From the NCBI GenBank assembly GCA_018818785.1, contig JAHIRF010000007.1, forward strand, positions 23,711 through 87,710: 64,000 nt of DNA. Direction: 5' to 3'. The notes under the pieces are model-generated. The model was given only the letters and a program-made list of their open reading frames with translations. It did not search any database and was not told where the DNA came from. Both the position numbers and the translations under genes were made by a program. The first letter of the stretch is position 1; each line of letters starts with the position of its first letter. Source of the stretch: Thermoplasmatota archaeon (GTDB lineage Archaea; Thermoplasmatota; Thermoplasmata; UBA10834). Below are positions 50,128-59,842 of this stretch, in pieces.

Positions 50128-52104
50128 TTACTTGGATTTCCTTTTCTTTTTGGTGGAGCGTCCGAAGTGGAGCACTGACGCGGTCGGTTCGATCGACTCC
50201 TCGACCGTCCTTGCCCTGCGCTCCTTCCTCTTAGCGATTGGGTTGGCATCCGCACCAGGCTCCGATGGGAGCGCCGGCTTCTCCGGGATCTTGCCCGTCC
50301 CGACGTATACGTTGTGTGTCCCTGAACGCTTGAAGTGCAAATGATTGGTCTTCATGAGCAACGCGATGGGCAGCACCAACTGCTCGCTCGTGAGGTTGGT
50401 GTCCTTCATGATCCTCTCGAGGGTCGCGCCCTTCTCGGATGAGGATGCGACGTTCAATATCCCCTTTATCGCAGCGTTGATGTCCAGCTTGTCCTGGCCT
50501 CCGCCTATCACCAGCTGCGTCCTCTGCTCGACTATCGATGACAGGAACTCCTTGGACCTCTTCTCGAAGCTCGCAGGGTCCTGGCTCAGTATGGACCTCA
50601 GGTACGAGGTGTCTAGACCCATCTGTTCCCAGCCACGTATCTGGTCCAGACACATGCCCGTGTAGAACTCCCTCTGCAGGCCCTCCTTCGCGACCTTGCT
50701 GTGCGGTTTGATGGCCAACGCCTTCTGATAGTTCAGCACCGCATCGTCGCTGCGCCCGAGCTTGACGCCAGTCTTCGCAAGGTTGACGAATGCGTCGAAG
50801 TTCTTCGGGTCGAGTGCGACGGCCCTGTTGAAGCACACGAGGGCCTCCTCAGGCCAGTCGAGACTGGTGAATACGACGCCTTTGTTGTTCCATGCATATG
50901 AGTTCCTCGGGTCTGCCTGGATCGACCTGTCGAACGCGCTGAGTGCGAGCGCGCGCTTGCCCTCGAACGCGTACATGTTGCCCAGATGGCACCAGGTAGT
51001 GCTGTCCTCTGGGTCGATCTCCAACGCGATGTCGTAGTTCGATTTCGCTTTCGAGTACTCTTTCATGTGATAGAGCACGTCGCCCTTCATGTTCCATGGA
51101 AGTGAGAACTTGTGGCTCACTCCGGCCGCAGACGCCTCCCTGACGCTTGCATCGGCCTGGACGAGCGCTCCGGGATAGTCACCCGTGTGTACCATATGGT
51201 TCGCCCTGCGCAGCTTGGACCAGATGGACAGATATTCCTTCTCACGCCACAGGTACATGACCAGCGGCAGGAAGGAGAACACGATCCCGATCAGCGCGAG
51301 TGCGCGGTCGTACGGCTCGTACCCTCCTGACGAGAGTATGCCTGCCTGTTCGTGGAACGCAAGCAGGAAGATCGTCATGGCGCCCATGACCCATGCGCCA
51401 AGGTAACCGTCTCTCGTCTTGATGAATTGGAGAGATATCAATGCGAACGACATGCCGAAAGCGAGCAACACCAGGTTGAGCCCGGTGAAAGGATAATCGC
51501 CTGGAGCGCTCCTTGCGACGTCGAATGCTTCGTGCACAGGCATAAGGACCAACAATACGAGGGCGAAGCCGTACACTGCGAGCCAGACGCTGTCCCTGTT
51601 GGATATCGACTTCATGCCCATGATCATCATCACGAAGCCGCCGAGGGCGAGCACGCTCAACATGACCGCCCACCCACCTATGTCTGAGCCCATGCCAGCG
51701 AGTCCGATGAGATTGATGACGACCAGTATGAGGCCGAGGTACCAAAGGATCGGCTTCGGGATGGGGAGCTTGATGGTTCCTTCCTCTGTGGGCGCTTTAC
51801 CAGTGGTGAGGAAGAGCATCGCTACGCCCATGAGGACGAAGAAACCTGCGACGGTGAACACATATGTGTTGTACACCTCCCAGTTGCCGTACCAAATCTC
51901 CTGGCTCATGAAGAACTCGATCGATGAACCTATGACGACGGCTGCGTACAGCATCAGGAGGTACAGTCTCGGGCCGCCCAGGACAGGCATGAACGGTCGG
52001 ACCGATTCGGAGTGCGAGCCCAGTGGCCTGAGCAGCGTTGCGAGTGATATCGCATCGTTCGGTCGCTTATCATCATCTGCGGGTATTGCGGATGCTTCAG
52101 CCAT
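50128..52104 (-). CDS. Polytopic membrane protein with TPR domain
   Basis: 658 residues. About nine TM helices occupy residues 45-290. A cytoplasmic TPR array follows (about 320-480; EYSKAKSNYDIALEIDPED, FDRSIQADPRNSYAWNNKG, CFNRAVALDPKNFDAFVNL) and then a helical C-terminus possibly including a winged-helix fold (ERIMKDTNLTSEQLVLPIALLMKTNHL). Its ATG overlaps the end of the lamin-tail protein gene by 8 nt, so the two are translationally coupled and may work together at the envelope. Confidence 0.8.
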   Translation of the reverse strand: MAEASAIPADDDKRPNDAISLATLLRPLGSHSESVRPFMPVLGGPRLYLLMLYAAVVIGSSIEFFMSQEIWYGNWEVYNTYVFTVAGFFVLMGVAMLFLTTGKAPTEEGTIKLPIPKPILWYLGLILVVINLIGLAGMGSDIGGWAVMLSVLALGGFVMMIMGMKSISNRDSVWLAVYGFALVLLVLMPVHEAFDVARSAPGDYPFTGLNLVLLAFGMSFALISLQFIKTRDGYLGAWVMGAMTIFLLAFHEQAGILSSGGYEPYDRALALIGIVFSFLPLVMYLWREKEYLSIWSKLRRANHMVHTGDYPGALVQADASVREASAAGVSHKFSLPWNMKGDVLYHMKEYSKAKSNYDIALEIDPEDSTTWCHLGNMYAFEGKRALALSAFDRSIQADPRNSYAWNNKGVVFTSLDWPEEALVCFNRAVALDPKNFDAFVNLAKTGVKLGRSDDAVLNYQKALAIKPHSKVAKEGLQREFYTGMCLDQIRGWEQMGLDTSYLRSILSQDPASFEKRSKEFLSSIVEQRTQLVIGGGQDKLDINAAIKGILNVASSSEKGATLERIMKDTNLTSEQLVLPIALLMKTNHLHFKRSGTHNVYVGTGKIPEKPALPSEPGADANPIAKRKERRARTVEESIEPTASVLHFGRSTKKKRKSK

Positions 52105-54538
52105 GTTTGCTCCCTTCTGCTTCCCTTCTGCCCTTTCGGCGCGCGCCTCTAGTGCGCCTAATGAACAAGAACATAATTGGTACTATCGCTAACGGTGCTA
52201 ATATCTCCCCGAACTCTGGGATAGGTATCTGGCCCTGGTTTATCTCTCCGGGCGTGGGCACCGTCCAGGCCCATGTATCGTACTCGTTGTCGGGGGTGCC
52301 AGTACGGCTATAGGAACGAGCGTTCCAGATAGGTATGGCCACCGAATCGATGATAACACCATCGTCATCGTAAAGCGTGAACACCTGCAACTTGTATAGC
52401 GAGATCAATGGAGTCACATAGAACCCGCCGGATGGAATCCATACATTTGGAAATGTGAAAATGAGCGTGGTCCCGCTGTATAGCGTCCAGCCGCCTATGT
52501 TGATAGGCACCGGTCCCGTGTTGTACAGTTCGACCCAATCGTTGGTGATGGAAGGTTGAGTCGAATATAGTTCATTTATCAGAATCCCGCCGAACGCTCT
52601 CGTGCCGAGCGAGGCGCGTGTGGATACCATCGAGGAAACAACGTCCTGAGCGCCTTGCCAATCACTAGACATGAATGTGATGGAATACATCGCATCCGAC
52701 TCGAGGCCTAGCATAGAGAAGGATGCACTGACCTCGATGCAATAATGATCCAAAGCCGCGTCCACAGGTCCCAGCCAGACCCATCCGCTTTCGGAATAGG
52801 AGTATGCTGATGCGTTCAGTATGCGGCTGCTCTTTCCGATCATAGTGACAGCTATCTCCGAGCCTCCGATGTAGAACCCGGTCGATGCGTTCTTGTCAAT
52901 ATCTATGAATATGAATGCAGAATCTGAACCAAACTTTGGTTGATGTGCAGTGGTGTTGGGCAGTTCTCCGCTTGGAACTTCAGCGGTCTCCCAGCGTTCG
53001 ATCGCACCAGGCATGCCCGCGCCGCCCAGCATCCTGCCATCGACGGACATGAAGAACGATGCGAGCTCGGAATTCGTGGAGACCTTGACAGATGAGATAT
53101 CGACATCCTGTTTGTTCGTCTGGTTCATCCCATCCAGCGTGACATCATCCGAAGGGTCGATGCAAGGCAACCTCATCTCCCAGTCACCGAAGGCTCCGTC
53201 GATCGATACATCAAACGGTGCCGCACCGACATATGATACGAGGGAATCCGTCTGATACGATTCGATGTTGATGGTCGAGTTCCTATCCAGTATCAGCGAG
53301 TTCGCAGATGAAAGGCCGATCCCGATCGAATCGCCCCATGCCTCCTGAGGCATCGTCACGGCGATCTCCAAAGAGACCGTCCTTCCCCTGCCGATGTCCA
53401 TCCCACGGTCGAAGGTGACGTTAGGGCCTTCGCCCGTCGCGAAGACATCCTTGCCCGAGAGCACGGATATCTCCGAGACTTCCGCGTCGCCCATGAGCTC
53501 GAAATTCATGCCCATCAGCCTCACGGAAGAACCCTTGTTCGTTATCGAGATCGTGAGCATGCGTTCGTCGGTCAGACCGGATGTCACTTGAGGAGCCTTA
53601 TGGAACTGCATTATCTGGAGAGCTGGTCCGCTGGATGCGAAATTGGCGTCGGACCAATCATCCGGCATATCCGTGTGCCTGGTGCATAATGCGAACACGG
53701 AACTTGGGTCGGTCATCACGTCGGTGCTAAGTTCCAGCTCACCACCCTTGAAAGCGATGAGCGGTCTGGACATCAGCTCGAAGCCTGCGTAATCGTCCCG
53801 GTCTGCGCGCTCGTCAAATATGTATGTCGATTGGAGCTCTGCTACACCGTCCCATCCGACGATCGCCACCATCGCATCTGCGCCGATGCCGTGCACAGAA
53901 TAGCCTGTCGACGAAAGGCCATCCACATCCATGAGGAAGAAGTATCCGTCCGCACCCTGGTCCGCACCGTTGAGTATCGTACCAGATGTTGACAGGTAGA
54001 AGTATGTCCTCTGAGAGTCGGCCTTCACGGCGTACTCAGCTATCGCGACGTCGGGGTTCTCTGAGCTAGGGACATCGTCGTACACGGATGCCTTTAGCCA
54101 ATCCATGAAGTAACCGTCGATCTCTATCTCAGATGGTGGGAACGTGTATACCAGCGCGTAAGGTATGGATAGCATCACCAGGACCAGGAACGAGACTATA
54201 AGCAGCTTCTTCTTCGGAGAGCCCGATGGATGCCTGAGCTCCCTGGACCCCATCGACAGGCGGAAACCGTTCACCGCACCTGCGCCGTTCACGAAACCGT
54301 CGGTCAACCCGTCCGCCTTTCCGTTCGTGAGGCCTGTGTAACGTCCGTTTCTGTTGCCGTTCGTCAGGCCGTTGGTGAGACCGTTCGTGAGTCCGTTTGT
54401 GCGACCTTGACCGTTGGTCTTGCCGACTTGATGAGTGTGATCATGGCTCCCGCTGGAGCCGTTGGTGAATCCCCTTGCGACGAGACGCGTTGGGGAAATC
54501 GCGCGCCCACCTCTACCATCGCTCTTGCGCACCGTCAA
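52097..54538 (-). CDS. Surface protein with lamin-tail domain, TNGL repeats and PEF-CTERM-like tail
   Basis: 813 residues. Residues 25-91 are built from NG-containing repeats (TNGLTNGLTNGLTNG and variants), then a single TM (111-133). Beta-sandwich domains follow, and a lamin-tail fold near 655-760 (INELYSTQPSITNDWVELYNTG). The C-terminus is a PEF-type sorting-signal look-alike: IPEFGEI, hydrophobic helix, then RRTRGARRK. This suggests archaeosortase processing or a C-terminal anchor. TTG 54538 follows GGAGAG. The order of a cytoplasmic repeat region before the TM is unusual. Confidence 0.78.
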   Translation of the reverse strand: MTVRKSDGRGGRAISPTRLVARGFTNGSSGSHDHTHQVGKTNGQGRTNGLTNGLTNGLTNGNRNGRYTGLTNGKADGLTDGFVNGAGAVNGFRLSMGSRELRHPSGSPKKKLLIVSFLVLVMLSIPYALVYTFPPSEIEIDGYFMDWLKASVYDDVPSSENPDVAIAEYAVKADSQRTYFYLSTSGTILNGADQGADGYFFLMDVDGLSSTGYSVHGIGADAMVAIVGWDGVAELQSTYIFDERADRDDYAGFELMSRPLIAFKGGELELSTDVMTDPSSVFALCTRHTDMPDDWSDANFASSGPALQIMQFHKAPQVTSGLTDERMLTISITNKGSSVRLMGMNFELMGDAEVSEISVLSGKDVFATGEGPNVTFDRGMDIGRGRTVSLEIAVTMPQEAWGDSIGIGLSSANSLILDRNSTINIESYQTDSLVSYVGAAPFDVSIDGAFGDWEMRLPCIDPSDDVTLDGMNQTNKQDVDISSVKVSTNSELASFFMSVDGRMLGGAGMPGAIERWETAEVPSGELPNTTAHQPKFGSDSAFIFIDIDKNASTGFYIGGSEIAVTMIGKSSRILNASAYSYSESGWVWLGPVDAALDHYCIEVSASFSMLGLESDAMYSITFMSSDWQGAQDVVSSMVSTRASLGTRAFGGILINELYSTQPSITNDWVELYNTGPVPINIGGWTLYSGTTLIFTFPNVWIPSGGFYVTPLISLYKLQVFTLYDDDGVIIDSVAIPIWNARSYSRTGTPDNEYDTWAWTVPTPGEINQGQIPIPEFGEILAPLAIVPIMFLFIRRTRGARRKGRREAEGSKHG
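54262..54465. repeat. Short tandem repeats encoding TNGL/NG units
   Basis: Plus-strand copies of a CCGTTCGTGAGxCC-like 12-nt unit encode TNGL repeats on the minus strand. Copies differ mostly at third positions, so the protein pattern is probably selected, not just slipped DNA. Confidence 0.6.
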
Positions 54539-54863
54539 TCATCTCTCCTTGCGCAAGGGCGTTTCCGCCATCCATACGGTGCGAACAACCTCTGTTCCCC
54601 CCAAAAGGTACAAATGCAACCGTCGAACGACTTTATGCCCTATACTTAGCGCCGTGATGCTATTGTCAATCATTGGAACTAGATTATAATATGCTTTCGC
54701 CTCCGAGCGGCATCTGGGTGGGTTGATTGGCAGCGGTCCTACGGGTTCGGGCAAATCAGTCCATCGGAAAGGGTCATCCTGTCGATGCGGAAGGCTGGAA
54801 CAAGAATCAATGAAACAGAAGCAGGTAAGAGGTTTTTCGTGGTCACGGATCGTCATTCCTCGA
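54539..54863. other. 325-nt gap upstream of the lamin-tail gene
   Basis: No gene is supported. AT-rich TATA-like segments occur near 54677-54690 (minus strand GCATATTATAATC) and 54632-54650, possible promoters for the leftward lamin-tail gene, which would then have a long leader. Confidence 0.4.
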
Positions 54864-55391
54864 TCAGTCCGAGATGGACCATTCATCGAAGGACAACACG
54901 TCGTTGTTGATGACCAGTTTCGTTTCGAGCCCGATTATGTCGCCTATGTCATACTCCGCGGAAAGGTTCGTCGCAGAGGACACGGTCAGACTGAACAGTC
55001 CGTGGCTCACGTGGATGTAACCGTTATGCGCACCAACACAGGGCACATAGAACGAAGTCCCTTGGTCTGTGTCCGTCCATTTATCGCTCATGTACATGAA
55101 ATACAGAACCGTGTCATAGATCGTGATCGACGATGAAATGACATCTGTGTCAATCAGGTACATGTCCACGATCCTGTCGTTCACGGACATGGTATCGCCC
55201 AATTCCCATCCATCAGGCATTTCTAGGTACTGATTGTATGTCACGCTGCTGGTCGGGTTCTCAAGGTCGTCGAACAGTTTCGTGAAGCCGCCTGCACTCC
55301 TCATCCCGCCGGCCGCTATCAATACGACCGCGACCATCAAGGTGGCTGCCACAACTAGCACCACCATTATCGTGAGGATCTTCTTCTCCAT
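54864..55391 (-). CDS. Membrane-anchored secreted protein, unknown family
   Basis: 175 residues. An N-terminal basic-hydrophobic segment (about 5-30, ILTIMVVLVVAATLMVAVVL) is a signal anchor. The rest is beta-rich and extracytoplasmic (SSITIYDTVLYFMYMSDKW, TVSSATNLSAEYDIGDIIG). There is no lipobox, and no recognised domain. AT-rich promoter-like sequence (minus TAATTATATACC) lies near 55512-55523. Confidence 0.65.
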   Translation of the reverse strand: MEKKILTIMVVLVVAATLMVAVVLIAAGGMRSAGGFTKLFDDLENPTSSVTYNQYLEMPDGWELGDTMSVNDRIVDMYLIDTDVISSSITIYDTVLYFMYMSDKWTDTDQGTSFYVPCVGAHNGYIHVSHGLFSLTVSSATNLSAEYDIGDIIGLETKLVINNDVLSFDEWSISD

Positions 55392-55889
55392 TTATTGCAC
55401 ACTCCTCGTTCATTTCTCAGCTTCCGCGGAAGGGAGAGACTTGGTGCCGACATCATTGTCCAGCGCACGCTGGTCCATCCCTTCTGCTCGGCGTCTTATT
55501 AATCGAGTTATTGGTATATAATTATTTGGTCAGTTTTATAGATAATACTGGCTCCCCGACCACCGCGTGTTATGCGCGTATGCGCGCGCATACGAAGAGA
55601 ACTTCATGAAAATAATAAAGGTCCAAGCGGCGCCCATCACGCCGCCGTTTGGCACATGGGCAACGCTTCCCCACCACACCATCCGAAAGAGCTGCTCCCA
55701 ATCACGTGCTAAAACCCGAACCGATGCTATCGTATTTCAAGCATTGTGCATTTGGTTTAAAAGAGGGGCGTTCACATGGTACGAATATCGGCAAGGACCA
55801 CGAACATTGTACGATAATCGTATCGAAATGAGGCATGGGATTGGAGAAGGGTTAAAAGGTTTCGATGAAAGGATTTTCTGGTGATCCGT
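55392..55889. other. 498-nt gap with palindromes
   Basis: No supported gene; an open frame at 55567-55884 has no credible start or domain. The gap holds the 16-bp palindrome at 55578-55593, a GCGGCG-CCCATCA-CGCCGC hairpin at 55627-55645, and AT-rich boxes around 55511-55550. Confidence 0.45.
55578..55593. promoter_or_regulatory. Perfect 16-bp palindrome
   Basis: GTATGCGCGCGCATAC is identical to its reverse complement. It lies in the gap between two leftward envelope genes, close to AT-rich promoter-like sequence. It may be a regulator binding site. Confidence 0.4.
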
Positions 55890-56741
55890 TCAATCACAGG
55901 ATGCCTCAGCCGATTGCTTCATGCCCATGAACAAGAGCAGGACGCCCACGATCAACGTGATCAAGAACCCGCCCGCGACCGCGCCTTTCGAATCCTGCAG
56001 GGCAGAGTTGATCGGGTCCCACATGACCATGACGATCAGCGCGAATATTGCGAACAGGAATATCGAGAGCATCATGCTGGGCATGATGCTTGGCAACTCC
56101 TTCCCGCCCGAGATCGCCTTCTTGATCAGCATGAACGCGAGTATCCCTACGAACAACAATACGACAGGTATTGCGATGAACAGTCCGAGGTTGTCCTCGA
56201 TCGGTGGCATCCATCCCCAGTACCAGTCGATCATGAGAGCGACCTGAGCGCCTATGATACCCAGGATGATCAGTGCGATGCCGATCACACGGAAGTCCAT
56301 GATGCTCGCCGGAAGGTCCGCCATGAGAGGCACATGATCCTTCGGCTTCGCCTTGGGCTTGGTCTTCGGCTTCGCCGCGGGCGTCGGTTTTGGCTTCGCC
56401 TTGACCGCAGCCTTCATCGGGACGGGTTCATCTTCAGAGATATCCTCCTTGAAGACCTGCTTCTCCTCGACCTCGATGACCTCTTCGATCTCCTCTTCTT
56501 CGAACTCCGCACCGCATTTTGGACAGCTAGTGACCGAGAGACCTACAGCCGCGCCGCAAACGGGGCATGCGACTTCCTCATCAACCTCATCGACAGCTTC
56601 GGAATGTGCCGCAGCTGCACTGACCGGTTCTTCCTCAGAGTCATCGAATTCGGCACCACAGTGCGGACACGATGGTACTTCGAGACCCACATTCTTCCCG
56701 CAAACGGGGCATGCTACCTCTTCCTCATTCTTCTTAGCCAA
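55890..56741 (-). CDS. Membrane protein with two N-terminal zinc ribbons
   Basis: About 283 residues. Two near-identical zinc ribbons (CPVCGKNVGLEVPSCPHCGAEF and CPVCGAAVGLSVTSCPKCGAEF) open the protein, then an acidic and a Pro/Lys-rich linker (KAKPKPTPAAKPKTKPKAKPK), then four TM helices (about 155-275). TTG 56741 is favoured over GTG 56750 because GAGGTGA lies 5-6 nt before it. The function is unknown; duplicated ribbons suggest nucleic-acid or protein docking at the membrane. Confidence 0.7.
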   Translation of the reverse strand: MAKKNEEEVACPVCGKNVGLEVPSCPHCGAEFDDSEEEPVSAAAAHSEAVDEVDEEVACPVCGAAVGLSVTSCPKCGAEFEEEEIEEVIEVEEKQVFKEDISEDEPVPMKAAVKAKPKPTPAAKPKTKPKAKPKDHVPLMADLPASIMDFRVIGIALIILGIIGAQVALMIDWYWGWMPPIEDNLGLFIAIPVVLLFVGILAFMLIKKAISGGKELPSIMPSMMLSIFLFAIFALIVMVMWDPINSALQDSKGAVAGGFLITLIVGVLLLFMGMKQSAEASCD

Positions 56742-56795
56742 TAAAGTCACCTCACGAGGGGTTCGATTGGGACAGGTTGGAACTATCGGTTTCTT

Positions 56796-56807
56796 CGTTT
56801 AAATAGG
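56796..56807 (-). promoter_or_regulatory. TATA box for the zinc-ribbon membrane protein
   Basis: The minus strand reads CCTATTTAAACG. A start near 56776 gives a leader of about 35 nt to TTG 56741. Confidence 0.55.
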
Positions 56808-56934
56808 TTCCGTTAAAATGTACTGGCTCGCGACAAGCCAGATATCCGAATGATCCATCGCAGACATACTGGCGGCAATTCATGACAAACAGATATATGC
56901 AGGTAGTCATTTCCCAAAAAGAGGCTGACGGACT

Positions 56935-57795
56935 TTGCAGGATAACGGTGACATGCTCAACCGCCTCGTCGCATTCATCGAGACGGATAACGGCCAGAGG
57001 ATCTCGGTCGTGACCTTCTCAGTGCTTGCTACTCTGATACTTCTGACGATGCCAGGGACCATGGCCGCGATAATATTCGGTATGCCGCTGATATTCTTCG
57101 TCCCTGGATTCGCGGTCACCCGCATATTCTTCTGGAAAGGCACATCGATCGAGGAGAAGTTCGCTCTCAGCCTGGGACTGAGCATAATAGTAGTGATCAT
57201 CCTCGCACTGATCCTGGTGCTCACACCCATATCATTGTATTCGAGCAGCACGCAGGGGTCCTTGGTAGTATTCACGATCGGTGCGGTCGCAGTTGAGATG
57301 CTCAAGAACCGCAAGGGCGTGAAGAGCGAGAAGCCCGGGGTCCTTACGAGAGTTGAGAAGACCGAGCCGTTCAAGCTTGACAAGGTCGTCGCGGTGATGA
57401 TCGCGACCGCACTGGTGGTTTCCGGCATATGCCTCGCGCTGATCATCACGGCGGAGTATCCTTCACGCACATACTTCGCGATGACCGAGGATGGCAGCGC
57501 GAACATCAACAGCACGAGGGAGCTAGGATCGACGATAACATTGACGATCGAGATGCACAATGGAGAGGATGGCACGATGGGTTTCTACCTCGAGACCTAC
57601 GGCCATAACATAAGCGATGAGAAACACACCTGGTACAATTGGACCATGCCTGAAGGGGACACTCGGGAAGTGGATGTGTCATTCTTGCTCGATCAACCAG
57701 GGGTCGTCCGACTCGATTTCAGCCTCTATATCCAGCCGATAGGGAAGGACGCTTACCTCTACGGGAACCTTCATATCTGGCTCTTGGTGGAATGA
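56935..57795 (+). CDS. DUF1616-family membrane protein
   Basis: 286 residues from TTG 56935, or about 280 from ATG 56953. Four TM helices lie at about 25-125 and 145-165, with the DUF1616 pattern PLIFFVPGFAVTRIFF and EEKFALSLGLSI. They are followed by an extracytoplasmic beta-sandwich domain (STITLTIEMHNGEDGTMGFYLETYGHN). This archaeal family is linked with envelope or glycan genes but uncharacterised. It converges with the permease pair. Confidence 0.8.
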   Translation: MQDNGDMLNRLVAFIETDNGQRISVVTFSVLATLILLTMPGTMAAIIFGMPLIFFVPGFAVTRIFFWKGTSIEEKFALSLGLSIIVVIILALILVLTPISLYSSSTQGSLVVFTIGAVAVEMLKNRKGVKSEKPGVLTRVEKTEPFKLDKVVAVMIATALVVSGICLALIITAEYPSRTYFAMTEDGSANINSTRELGSTITLTIEMHNGEDGTMGFYLETYGHNISDEKHTWYNWTMPEGDTREVDVSFLLDQPGVVRLDFSLYIQPIGKDAYLYGNLHIWLLVE

Positions 57796-57799
57796 AGTG

Positions 57800-59842
57800 T
57801 CATTCACGCAACAGAGTATCGATATCGATCGATGAGATATTTTCCTGTGAAAGGTCCCTTATCGATGAGATCGCTGTCTCACGGACGGCCATCTCTGCGG
57901 ATACAAGCGCGCTGACGAGGCTGATGGATATGGCTCCGGCGAGTATCATCATGATCGGTCCGAGGCTGATGTCGAAATCCAGCGAATGACCGAAGACGAC
58001 GAACACCCCCGAACGGACGAGTGCGATCGCACATGCGATCCCGGCGACGAGGCCGATCGCAGCACCCATCAGACCTCGCATGAACGCCTGGGAGAAGACC
58101 AGCTTCCTGGTCGCTGACGCTGACGCGCCGATCGCTTTTATGATGCCGAGCCTCCGACGTCCTTCGTGCACCTCCTTGCTGAACACGGAGACTATCGCCA
58201 ATGTCGCGAGCAAACCGGATATCGCACCCAGCGCGAAGAGGGCGACTGCGACATTGCCCTGGGATATCTTTGCTGCCTGATAGATCGGTATGGAACCCGC
58301 GGACGACAGTGAGTTAGAGCCGCCGTACCGGATCACCAACCGCACGATGTCAGAATCGTCCACGAACCATGGCTGCACCTCGAGGGACATCGAGAAGTCA
58401 CCGACCTGTACGACATGTGTTCCTGGCGAGAGCGAATCCAATATGAACGATACGCTCCTGCTCTGCGCGGAATCGAGAGGGATCGAGATGACACGTTCCA
58501 AGCTCCCGTCAACGAACACCTCCAGTTCGTAGACTCCGGTCAGGATACCGAGATTGTCCACCATCGCGCTCCCGTATGATTCCTCGGATTCCTTGATGCT
58601 CAGAGGAGATAAGGAGAACGCGCTCACGACGGGCAGGAATTCATCAGGGTACACGGAAGGATCCAGCACTTGGATCGTGCTCGGTCTCCGCACGACATCG
58701 TATGATCCGTAGTCCGTCCCAGTCATATCGACGACGAGCGTGAATTCACCGACAGCATCTGCGAGCAACTCCGAGACGCCCTCATCATCAGTCGCGTTGG
58801 TCGAAGGAGTAGGTGTTGGTATCGTGATGATGGCGTCTTGTACAGGTGCACCATCGTAGGTGTATACCTTGACGGAGAATGTCGAGCCATCCATAACGGA
58901 ACCCGGGCTTTCCATCACGATGTAAGGTTCGACGACATCCACACTTGAGTTCAACGAGACCGGGAAGTCGCCTCCGATGGACATCTCGATCTCATGAGCC
59001 CCTATGGAAGAGAATGATAGTGCATGAGAGACGGCCTCGGTCGAATATGGGTCAATGGATACCGAGATCTGCCATGCTGAGACACCATCGACAGATAAGT
59101 CGATCGAGATCGATCCTTCCGAGCCGCCCCAGTTCCTCACGCTCGCGGATACCGTTATCGACTCGCCGATGACGACCTCGCTCTTGGAGATGTGCATGTC
59201 AAAGAGTGCGAACCTCGCGCTCTCCGGCGATAGTAGTCCCGAGAGCCATGCGGGCTCGTTCGTCGACAAGCGAATGATCGACGCCATGTCCTCCGGAGTG
59301 TCGGAGAGATATCTAGCGACACTGAGCGGCACCAGGAGCTCATCGTCCAGGGGAGAGCCGGATGAGAAGGAGTCCGATATCCTCACGAGGTCCATCTTCG
59401 AGTTGTAACTGCCGACGAGAACGATCGTCGCTGGAAGGTCGAAGCCCATCCTCGACAGGAGTCGATCACCTATGAGCGCATCAGGCACGGAGCCATCGCT
59501 CAGCCCTGAGAGCACCTGATCGTCTATCGCGGGACCCACCGACGATATCCTCTCGAAGTCGACGCCGCGGACCACGAACGTATCGCTGTCCCATTCCGAG
59601 AACGCGAACACCTCGGGGCTCACACCCGTGATGTTATCCAATGAATCGAGGATAGTCACCAGATCCATCTCGACTCTGCTCGAGAAGATCGTAGGCGCGT
59701 CCGAAGATGTCACCACGAATCCTTCGTTCGCGGCGAAGGCGGAGGGTGCTGAGCTGAGGCCTATCAGCACGGAGATGGTCGCAGTGAAGACCATCACCGA
59801 GAGGGCGATCACGACCACGACCCTCTGACGGATGAGCAACAT
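57800..59842 (-). CDS. FtsX-like permease with extracytoplasmic CARDB-type domains
   Basis: 680 residues. An N-terminal signal/TM (RVVVVIALSVMVFTATISVLIG) is followed by a MacB-like periplasmic-type domain, then CARDB-like beta-sandwiches (ISKSEVVIGESITVSASVRNWGG) and a Thr/Pro-rich strand. Three FtsX TM helices come at the end, with GIIKAIGASASATRKLVFSQAF. ATG 59842 overlaps the upstream stop (TGATG) and follows GGGAGGTGG. The matching ATPase is not adjacent. The domain set suits a lipoprotein or adhesin exporter of the LolC/MacB class. Confidence 0.82.
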   Translation of the reverse strand: MLLIRQRVVVVIALSVMVFTATISVLIGLSSAPSAFAANEGFVVTSSDAPTIFSSRVEMDLVTILDSLDNITGVSPEVFAFSEWDSDTFVVRGVDFERISSVGPAIDDQVLSGLSDGSVPDALIGDRLLSRMGFDLPATIVLVGSYNSKMDLVRISDSFSSGSPLDDELLVPLSVARYLSDTPEDMASIIRLSTNEPAWLSGLLSPESARFALFDMHISKSEVVIGESITVSASVRNWGGSEGSISIDLSVDGVSAWQISVSIDPYSTEAVSHALSFSSIGAHEIEMSIGGDFPVSLNSSVDVVEPYIVMESPGSVMDGSTFSVKVYTYDGAPVQDAIITIPTPTPSTNATDDEGVSELLADAVGEFTLVVDMTGTDYGSYDVVRRPSTIQVLDPSVYPDEFLPVVSAFSLSPLSIKESEESYGSAMVDNLGILTGVYELEVFVDGSLERVISIPLDSAQSRSVSFILDSLSPGTHVVQVGDFSMSLEVQPWFVDDSDIVRLVIRYGGSNSLSSAGSIPIYQAAKISQGNVAVALFALGAISGLLATLAIVSVFSKEVHEGRRRLGIIKAIGASASATRKLVFSQAFMRGLMGAAIGLVAGIACAIALVRSGVFVVFGHSLDFDISLGPIMMILAGAISISLVSALVSAEMAVRETAISSIRDLSQENISSIDIDTLLRE

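Noticed and set aside
54723..54863. Walker A-like GPTGSGKS on the plus strand
   Set aside because: It is in a short frame that soon runs antisense to the signal-anchor protein, with no further ATPase motif; coincidental.
55567..55884. 105-residue open frame in the palindrome gap
   Set aside because: TTG start inside the palindrome region, no domain, odd composition and no RBS.
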